A stretch of 14,392 nt of DNA from NCBI GenBank assembly GCA_031417525.1, contig JANOVT010000300.1:1-14392 (forward strand), in the 5' to 3' direction. The translations under genes and the position numbers were made by a program. The notes beneath the pieces are model-generated. The model was given only the letters and a program-made list of their open reading frames with translations. It was not told the DNA's origin and made no database searches. Shown here in pieces: positions 10,301-14,392 of the stretch (position 1 is the stretch's first letter; the number at the start of each line of letters is the position of its first letter). This DNA comes from JAIBBG01 sp031417525. Lineage in GTDB: Bacteria > Bacteroidota > Bacteroidia > Flavobacteriales_D > Sanyastnellaceae.

Positions 10301-13151
10301 GCCCGGCGTTCGCAGGTGTCTGGGCATTGTCGAAATAGTCTAGAATCATAGCATCTGCCGTGCTGCTGCACGGACCATTATCAACTGTCCAGGTGAATGT
10401 ATACGAAGTACCCGGTGTGAGATTGCTCACAACCGGATTGTGAATGGTGTTGTTGGAAATATTCGGGCCTGTTGGATTCACCGTCCAGATACCTGTTGAT
10501 GGAAGAGTTAAAGAATTTCCAGACAAAGTGATCGTAGTGACGTCACTACAAACATCCTGATCAGGTCCGGCATTTGCTGCAGCCTGATTTGAATTGAAGA
10601 CATCCACTGCTACATCATCACTCAGTATGGTAGGATTGGTACATGGTCCGTTATCAATGGTCCATCTGAATACATTGTGGCCGATAGGAATATTTGTGAC
10701 GGCGGTTGCAGAAGTAAATGGACTTACAATGGTTCCACCACCACTTACAACTGTCCATACACCCGTCGCTGGACTTACCAAATTATTCCCAACCAGTGAA
10801 GTATTCGGATTGGTTGAACAAAGTTCTTGATCACCACCTGCAGCAGCAGCTGTTTGGCCTGGTGCATACACTCTTATCTGTACAGTATCGTTTGCACTGC
10901 CGCATGGGCCATTGCTGACTGTCCAAACAAAATTATGTGCACCAACAGGAAGCCCAGTAACAGTGGCGGTTGGACTATTCAGTGGAGATACTGTTCCCGA
11001 TCCAAGAACAGTCCAGTTGCCTGTAGCAGGTGACACTGGAATATTTGCCGCCATGGTCGCAGTGACACTTCCTCCTGCACAGAACTCCTGATCCGGACCC
11101 GCTGTAGCAATAGTGGCGGTGTTGCTGAATACATTTACGATCACATCATCAGTGAAATTTCCGCACGCGCCATTACTTACAGTCCAGCGATATGTATTAA
11201 TCCCTACGGGAATGTTCGTCACTATCGGGTTCGCCACATTGGTGCTGGAAAATGATCCACCGCCAGTGATCGTACTCCAGCTTCCGGTAGCCGGAAGGGT
11301 TGCAACCGTTGCGGCAAGTGTTGCACTATTCGTTGGTGTGCACATGTTTTGATCAGGTCCTGCATTCGTACTCAATATCTGACAATTGAAAACATTGATG
11401 ATCATATTATCGCAGATAACCGGATCACATGAGCCATTGCTAAGACACCAGGTGAAGGTGTAAACTCCGGGAGTAAGATTCGTCACTCCACTGGTCGGAC
11501 TTGTTGGTGCAGTAATAATCGGTCCTGAAGGCGCAACAGTCCATGTTCCTGCTCCAGGAGCTAAAGCTGCATTACCAGCAAGTGTCGCCGAGAGCGGTGT
11601 TCCGCTATAAGTGAAATTCTGATCCAGTCCTGCATTTGCTGCCGGTTGCGACACAGGGAATACAGTGATGGTGACATCATCGAATAAACCATTGTTAGCA
11701 CAATTACCATTCGCAACAGTCCATCTGAATGTATTGATACCATTGCTCAAACCGTTCACAACGGAAGTTGGTGAATTTGGATTGACAAACGATCCTGTTC
11801 CCGTGATAGTGCTCCATGTTCCGATTGCTGGTGAAGTTGGTGCTGTCGCTCCCATGGTAGCTGAGTTATTCGGCAGACAAACAGTTTGGTCTGCACCTGC
11901 GTTGACAGGTGAACCGGGACTATAAACAGAGATGCATACTTGATCTGTACTGTTGCCACAAGGGCCGCTCGTAATCCGATAATTGAAACAATAAATTCCA
12001 GGCTGAGTTAACCCGCTGATGGATGTTGACGATGTTGTCGGTGATGAGATACCGGGAGTTACAGGGCCACTGACAAAAGTCCAGAGTGCTGTATTCGCTC
12101 CAACGAGCGAGTTGCCAACTAAAGTAACTGTCGTAAACGAACCAATACATCTTGTGAGATCAGCGGGCGCAATCGCTGTTTGAATATTCGGGTAAACACA
12201 AATGACCACAGTGTCTTTCGTTTCTCCGCCTGGACATGGGCCGTTTCCAATATTCCATTCGAAATTATTGCAACCTGCGCAAAGATTCGTAACAGGTGCA
12301 GAAGGGTTGTTGATATTAAAAATGGTTCCACATCCTCCAAAAATTGTCCATGTTCCAGTTGCGGCAGTGCCCGGATTGTTTGCACAAAGAGTGTAGGAAG
12401 TTGTTCCACAAAGCACAACTGTGTCAACTGCATGATTTAATACTGTGGGATAGCAGATGTTGGCATCAGCGATGGGTGGTGTTCCATTGTAAACATAAAT
12501 AGTTACAACGTCGACGTTCTGATCGCATGGATAGTCCTGATGCCAAATAAAAATATTTGATCCAAGTTGTAAGCCAGTGACATTTACTGTCGTTCCGCCG
12601 GCTGCATCCACACCGGCAATAGCCGGTGAATCGAAACCACCAGAAATGGTGCCTGGCCCGGTAAGTTTTGTCCAATAGCCTGTTGAAAGAGGATCTGGAC
12701 TAATAGCAGTAAGTGTTGTGAAATTTGTTGGTGAACACAATTGTTGATCGGGTCCGGCATTCAAAGGCGTATTCGGATTCACCACGATGATCGTGATCTG
12801 TAATGTTCCTGTTACTCCAAGGTTGTTGGTGACCGTAAACGTTATTGTATTTGGACCGGTAAAACCAAAAGGTGCTGTATATCGGAAACAACGTGGAAAT
12901 GGATTGGAAGGTGGAGCGATGACAATTGTTCCGGCGCTACCGGTAAATGAAGTGATACTATGGCTTGTTCCGGCACTGGTTACATTGATGCAGTGATCCA
13001 CACTTGCACCCTGGCAAAGCGAAGGCGAAAGGGTATAGCTCGTCGTTGGAGCACCTGATACGGGATCGAAGAATGTAAGCTGAGACCAGGAATGAGTGGT
13101 CAATAATGCAAACAATAGAATAATAGAAAGAGAGCGTAGTGAGTTGATCAT
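4092..13151 (-). CDS. Giant T9SS-secreted repeat protein with type B C-terminal sorting domain (putative surface adhesin)
   Basis: About 3019 residues from the ATG at 13151. I prefer this ATG to an in-frame TTG at 13172 because it gives a clean signal peptide (MINSLRSLSIILLFALLTTHSWSQ). Next comes a ~110-residue beta-rich domain with three cysteines, then 31 units of ~90 residues, then a ~100-residue type B sorting domain. Typical units run AGPDQ-hh-C-(T/S)P...TLxAN...PATGxWT...NGxFxWTxxNGPC...VTIxVF, an Ig/PKD-like beta-sandwich pattern common in Bacteroidota surface proteins. Nearly every unit has two cysteines, and 13 carry an additional hairpin pair. Lysine is almost absent (seven in the whole protein by my count) and Asp, Asn, Thr, Ser, Pro and Gly dominate, so the protein is very acidic. 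It leads an operon with its PorP/SprF partner. A stalk-like adhesin or gliding/biofilm protein of the SprB type is likely by analogy, but no ligand-binding domain is recognisable, so the target is unknown. No frameshift or stop interrupts the 9-kb frame. Confidence 0.93.
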   Translation of the reverse strand: MINSLRSLSIILLFALLTTHSWSQLTFFDPVSGAPTTSYTLSPSLCQGASVDHCINVTSAGTSHSITSFTGSAGTIVIAPPSNPFPRCFRYTAPFGFTGPNTITFTVTNNLGVTGTLQITIIVVNPNTPLNAGPDQQLCSPTNFTTLTAISPDPLSTGYWTKLTGPGTISGGFDSPAIAGVDAAGGTTVNVTGLQLGSNIFIWHQDYPCDQNVDVVTIYVYNGTPPIADANICYPTVLNHAVDTVVLCGTTSYTLCANNPGTAATGTWTIFGGCGTIFNINNPSAPVTNLCAGCNNFEWNIGNGPCPGGETKDTVVICVYPNIQTAIAPADLTRCIGSFTTVTLVGNSLVGANTALWTFVSGPVTPGISSPTTSSTSISGLTQPGIYCFNYRITSGPCGNSTDQVCISVYSPGSPVNAGADQTVCLPNNSATMGATAPTSPAIGTWSTITGTGSFVNPNSPTSVVNGLSNGINTFRWTVANGNCANNGLFDDVTITVFPVSQPAANAGLDQNFTYSGTPLSATLAGNAALAPGAGTWTVAPSGPIITAPTSPTSGVTNLTPGVYTFTWCLSNGSCDPVICDNMIINVFNCQILSTNAGPDQNMCTPTNSATLAATVATLPATGSWSTITGGGSFSSTNVANPIVTNIPVGINTYRWTVSNGACGNFTDDVIVNVFSNTATIATAGPDQEFCAGGSVTATMAANIPVSPATGNWTVLGSGTVSPLNSPTATVTGLPVGAHNFVWTVSNGPCGSANDTVQIRVYAPGQTAAAAGGDQELCSTNPNTSLVGNNLVSPATGVWTVVSGGGTIVSPFTSATAVTNIPIGHNVFRWTIDNGPCTNPTILSDDVAVDVFNSNQAAANAGPDQDVCSDVTTITLSGNSLTLPSTGIWTVNPTGPNISNNTIHNPVVSNLTPGTSYTFTWTVDNGPCSSTADAMILDYFDNAQTPANAGPDQEICLPQNSVTLAANFANSPAVGTWTLISGPNTPTFSPNNETTTLGNLVTGTYIMRWSIDNGACSPTLTFDEVTIEVFDNNQLIADAGTDMELCEPVNLTTLTANSIISPATGLWTQVSGPNTAVINNPNLSQVDVSNLIVGCYVFRWTVSNGACTPPSTFDEVQVCLFDDSQTIANAGLDQVLCTPTASTTLAANPIISPAIGTWTVISSPNTPTFSSINSNNANISNLIVGTYVLEWCVDNGACFNANTCDQMIIEIYDTNAPIADAGSDQAICTPLDNVTMTANSAVSPAIGTWTLITGGGTIVDPNDPNTVITNIPVGTNCFQWTIDNGGCGAGTTFDVICIDVFPINQPSADAGPDQDMCTPQNTTNFEGNLPILPATGLWTQISGPNTATITNPTLHNSEVGDLNIGCYEFVWTVNNGVCSNPITTDTVTICVFNSGFPPSNAGIDQELCSPANSTVMDADGAISPGEGTWIQISGPTIAGISDVNDSLATITGLQIGVYVFQWSLNYSACGSEADEVVITIYNSAQQPSYAGPDQNLCTPQSSTLLDADSVFAPGFGTWSMSGINADFVDVNDPATTAFNLAQGIDTLIWTIYNGPCLAQQFTTDTMYIFLNDVNQPDADAGIDQDWCTPHNFATLIGTSLISPATGEWTTIGGANISDPTNSTTDVTNLIVGTNTFCYTISNGACDPPQTSDCIDVFIYDELQADANAGEDQNVCGTLSNCTLLEGNSITFPAEGTWSQIGGPTTVSFDDIHNPNAEVCDMVPGIYTLQWCVDNGPCGAPTCDQMVITIYDNSTQPANVGDDMEMCTPDNSALMSANIANLPGFGIWTLVAGGGDIEDTDNPETAITNLPIGINTFSWCISNGVCPNASTCDSLNISVFDDQAIPAFAGEDQEWCDPISSIFMQATTPTIPGVGTWTAIGNSANILEPNNPTTQITNVGVGEYTFLWTVYNGPCDNTNTTDLVTIRIYEQEQPSADAGSDIEFCSPQNSAVMSANTPIFPATAFWSIVGASSGSIADVTDPSTTISGLIPGIHEFAWTIMNGPCIPNSTSDTIAIYVYDENLPDADAGLNDSLCAPLDLTAICTTLNGSLISGAATGLWTQISGPSIADIQNPTSSTTPLCNLLIGQYDFMWSIDNGPCGSSSDIMSVIINDPGQSQPSAGPDAFYCTPTSTHIMSASIPTPPAIGYWSSFTPGVDIQTSDDPNTLVSNLVVGQTIFLWHFNNGACASETFDDVSIFIYDEFNPPADAGPDIELCLPQTEVNMAASFPFFPAIGQWTIEQGCAGILINDVNNPNTLITEMCLGTQCLIWTVDNGPCPVGLTTDTMCVRIFDPGILVDAGPDQSICTPQNTVTMSASVPQDPNFGTWNNISGGGSIENPADPETEISDLPVGINCFTWEIYNGNCNSNIPSDNLCIYVYDQAQPPANAGADIELCFPETSTTLQGNLPIVPATGVWTLISGTGTFDAPTNNITGVSGLTDGDNVFTWTINNGPCENAITVDTVIVHVFPDNPQMALAGNDAEICTPISLVILDANTPAIPSTAVWVPISFNGIISDTLDPNATVDFLTVGIHTFEWHVYNGPCNPESVDAVSIYVYDATAPIANAGIDLEICSPVSQVTMAASEVTFPGIGQWTLGAHPGDPVIANALDSVSTVTNLSIGITELIWTFDNGDCGVTIDTMQVFVYDPSSPSASVNNDTIFCDPPNCVDLQGSVPLYPAYGWWEQIAGDVTSTIADTSASTTTACGLALNESAFVWHVYNGSCANGISSDTVWFYIYDSEVASAYAGKDTLFCGEVDSYTLQGSDLVGSINGLANGVWTGGNGTINNPNAPDAVITDMPVGLNCFTWTIDNGACGITSDDMCVTVYDPLQPIADAGDGSTICATQFTAFNLMGNEAVFPASGVWTVLNSPADIENPQSEDALVTYLGAITSPLQSVYDTLLWTINNGLCGSTSDTVIFVLEDCETVKIPDAFSPNGDGTNDEFFISNLGFYPNNNIQIFNRWGAQVYSAHPYKGDWNGTSSAPGTIGEQLPVSTYYYVLSIGSEYEEVPDKVFTGYVYLKR
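4411..12775 (-). repeat. 31 diverged coding repeats of ~270 bp (~90 residues)
   Basis: Counting the AGxDxxxC motifs and their diverged equivalents gives 31 units. They begin near 12765, 12470, 12170, 11905, 11638, 11366, 11105, 10845, 10575, 10308, 10042, 9768, 9500, 9230, 8952, 8687, 8420, 8155, 7883, 7614, 7347, 7077, 6798, 6536, 6262, 5998, 5730, 5466, 5192, 4925 and 4660 (each about +/-15 bp). Units 2 and 3 are the most divergent in the opening motif, and unit 5 lacks the first cysteine. Spacing is regular although DNA identity between units is low, so this is an old amplification held by selection on the fold, not a recent tandem duplication. Linkers are short and rich in Pro, Ala and Asp/Asn (for example QPSADAGP). 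Confidence 0.9.
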
Positions 13152-13480
13152 GTGCAATCCGTTTAGCAGCAAGTTTTTTCAATAAGAACAAACCGGAAAC
13201 AAAGTTTAGCTTCTGTTTCCAGAGGATACAAAAATCCTGAGTTCACATCCTTATTATTGACACCGATTGGGAAGATTTCAACACTGAACAGTGGAGGATA
13301 GGCATCAATTCCTTCTAAAAGCCTTGTGAATAAAGCCCTTGTGTCACTTCTTTCAGATTGGATTACAGATATAAATATTATTTTCGGATTAAAGACAGAT
13401 TAAAAATGGTGTATGGAATTGGGTATTGGTTGTAGAAACAAATCAGCAGGGTTAGTTGAAACAGCGAAGCAATTCACAAC
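13152..13480. other. Intergenic region upstream of the adhesin operon
   Basis: This non-coding stretch is AT-rich and lies between the terminator of the upstream gene and the operon start. It holds the candidate promoter at 13200-13232. It also holds an open but ATG-less minus-strand frame, 13163-13399 (78 codons plus TAA), with protein-like composition (for example ALFTRLLEGIDAYPPLFSVE). That frame has no plausible start near its upstream end, so I do not call it a gene. No tRNA, riboswitch or repeat was recognised. Confidence 0.5.
13200..13232 (-). promoter_or_regulatory. Candidate Bacteroidota-type promoter for the adhesin operon
   Basis: Read on the minus strand, TTTG at 13232-13229 is followed after 20 bases by TAAACTTTG at 13208-13200. 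The Bacteroidota consensus is TTTG, a 19-21 base spacer, then TAnnTTTG; the site matches except for one extra base inside the -7 element. Transcription would begin near 13193, giving a leader of about 40 bases before the ATG at 13151. Chance matches to such short motifs in AT-rich DNA are common, so this is only a candidate. Confidence 0.35.
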
Positions 13481-13510
13481 AAAAAAAAGCCGTTTCAATT
13501 CGAAACGGCT
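13481..13510 (-). terminator. Intrinsic terminator of the unknown-function gene
   Basis: On the minus strand AGCCGTTTC, a 5-base loop and GAAACGGCT form a perfect 9-bp stem (13510-13502 with 13496-13488), followed directly by a run of eight T (13488-13481, the first T pairing in the stem). It begins 23 bases after the TGA of the gene at 13534-14343. It should separate that gene from the adhesin operon, which therefore needs its own promoter. Confidence 0.85.
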
Positions 13511-13533
13511 CTTTTCCAAAAACACTAATTATT

Positions 13534-14343
13534 TCAATTCTGATGAAGATGAACAGTATGAACATTTCCATTTGGACGAATGATAGTTGCAAGATCATCG
13601 CATGTTCCGTCTCCAAAATTCATGGTTCCGGTTCCATGAGGTCCGGTAATTTCAACGACCCCTGAAATAATGTAGCCACAACTGTGATCAATAATCAGTG
13701 GCGATGTAATCGTTCTAGTTCTGCTGATTCCATTCGGCCTCGTGCAGGTTCCGCTTCCGGTTACCGAGAATACGTTATCACCACATTCTTCTGTTTCAAA
13801 CCCACTTATCCAGGTGATCTGTTCATTCGCATTTCTGAGTATGGTATTTCCATTTCTTGTGAGGGTCGTATTTACAACACGCTCGAACACGAGTTGTCCT
13901 GAAGAGTTTGTGCCGGTATTTGTAGTAACCCTGCTGCCAGCAATTTGAGTATTGTTGATGTGGAAATTATCAAATGTGACAGTGCGGATCGCACCAGCAT
14001 TCATCATGTCATCAGATAAATTGATAATGATAATTCCACTCTTGGAAATGTTATTCGGGCCTGTACATCCAGTTCCATAGTCGATGGTGATAGTCTTCGG
14101 AAATGTATCTGCGCTTTCCGTTACAATAGCGCATGAAGAAAGTAGTTCCGGCCAATTGCATCCTGCTTGCACACCAAGCGGTCCGCGCATTGCTGCTGCA
14201 TCTTCATCCACGCTCAAGCTCTTTTCGACAAAGGATGAAACGGTTTCATTATCGATGCTTTCATTGTCTAGATCGAGACCGCTGCAAAACAGAAAACTTT
14301 TGATTTCATAAATCTGTGTCCGCTTTTTTCGGTAATTCGTCAT
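13534..14343 (-). CDS. Bacteroidota-specific secreted-type protein of unknown function
   Basis: 269 residues from the ATG at 14343. From residue ~83 the sequence resembles a family of uncharacterised Bacteroidota proteins as I remember it. The motifs are TITIDYGTGCTGPN, a following IIII segment, RTVTFDNFHIN, TNTGTNSSGQ, FSVTGSGTCTRPNGISRTRT, ITSPLIIDHSCGYIISGVVEI and FGDGTCDDLATI. These suggest an all-beta exported protein; the function is unknown. Family members as I recall start with a lipoprotein signal followed by an acidic linker. Here the acidic linker is present (DLDNESIDNETVSSF, residues ~24-38) but the N-terminus is charged and has no signal peptide. A neighbouring frame encodes MKSKVFCFAAVSI and then stops, suggesting a frameshift or small deletion. 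The called frame is also open to the right edge of the window (14392), so the true start could lie outside. A strong terminator follows the gene. It is transcribed in the same direction as the adhesin operon but is probably independent. Confidence 0.75.
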   Translation of the reverse strand: MTNYRKKRTQIYEIKSFLFCSGLDLDNESIDNETVSSFVEKSLSVDEDAAAMRGPLGVQAGCNWPELLSSCAIVTESADTFPKTITIDYGTGCTGPNNISKSGIIIINLSDDMMNAGAIRTVTFDNFHINNTQIAGSRVTTNTGTNSSGQLVFERVVNTTLTRNGNTILRNANEQITWISGFETEECGDNVFSVTGSGTCTRPNGISRTRTITSPLIIDHSCGYIISGVVEITGPHGTGTMNFGDGTCDDLATIIRPNGNVHTVHLHQN

Positions 14344-14392
14344 AGTGTTGGCGTTGTCTTTATAAATAATCGTTTTGTTTTCATTCCTAAAT

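Noticed and set aside
4597..12440. Many plus-strand open frames of 60-124 codons across the giant gene, several alike (for example at 5782-6015, 7648-7890, 10594-10830, 11113-11352), sharing HGPL-V-N patterns
   Set aside because: They are antisense shadows of the conserved repeat motif (W-NGPC) and recur only because the sense repeats recur. There is no independent start signal or family resemblance.
4411..12775. Regular ~270-bp repeats as a possible CRISPR or satellite array
   Set aside because: The units are coding, diverged at DNA level and keep one reading frame with conserved protein motifs; there are no short identical direct repeats with unique spacers.
13381..13440. AT-rich stretch around 13370-13405 as a second promoter for the operon
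   Set aside because: It is A/T-rich but I could not find a consensus pair with correct spacing, and it lies over 200 bases from the start codon.
14280..14290. FLFC at residues 17-20 of the unknown-function protein as a lipobox
   Set aside because: The position before the cysteine is Phe, where Gly, Ala or Ser is needed, and no hydrophobic stretch of sufficient length precedes it.
14344..14392. Promoter for the gene starting at 14343
   Set aside because: The 49 bases are AT-rich but show no TTTG plus TAnnTTTG pair, and the called frame stays open to the edge, so the true 5' end may lie outside.

Overview
The window looks like chromosomal DNA of a member of the Bacteroidota (Flavobacteriia or Sphingobacteriia-like; the genus cannot be told from sequence alone). 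The reasons are a giant surface protein ending in the Bacteroidota-specific type B C-terminal sorting domain of the type IX secretion system (T9SS), a PorP/SprF-family protein, and a PorE-like TPR/beta-propeller/OmpA protein. Shine-Dalgarno signals are weak or absent, and one upstream site resembles the Bacteroidota promoter consensus.

Layout: (1) 2-862, plus strand: the C-terminal 286 residues of an RsmF-type rRNA m5C methyltransferase whose N-terminus lies outside the window. (2) 845-875: a perfect 12-bp inverted repeat that overlaps the methyltransferase stop codon and sits between two convergent genes. (3) 13151 down to 909, minus strand: a tight three-gene operon of a ~3019-residue secreted repeat protein (4092-13151), a PorP/SprF protein (3123-4079, 12 bp downstream) and a PorE-like OmpA-family protein (909-3095, 27 bp further). 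(4) 13152-13533: an intergenic region holding a candidate promoter for the operon and a strong intrinsic terminator for the next gene. (5) 13534-14343, minus strand: a Bacteroidota protein of unknown function with a doubtful N-terminus.

How the genes probably work together: the giant protein crosses the inner membrane with an N-terminal signal peptide and the outer membrane through the T9SS, using its type B C-terminal domain. Proteins of the PorP/SprF family are known to be needed for secretion or attachment of type B substrates such as SprB. The PorE-like protein has the domains to bind peptidoglycan and could brace the assembly in the periplasm. This is a dedicated adhesin-plus-partner operon of a known kind.

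What stands out is the giant protein itself. It has 31 diverged ~90-residue repeats, each normally with two cysteines. Thirteen repeats carry an extra cysteine pair whose positions follow an exact antiparallel-strand rule. About 2,430 consecutive residues contain no lysine and only about ten arginines. No RNA genes, mobile elements, CRISPR arrays or phage genes were seen.
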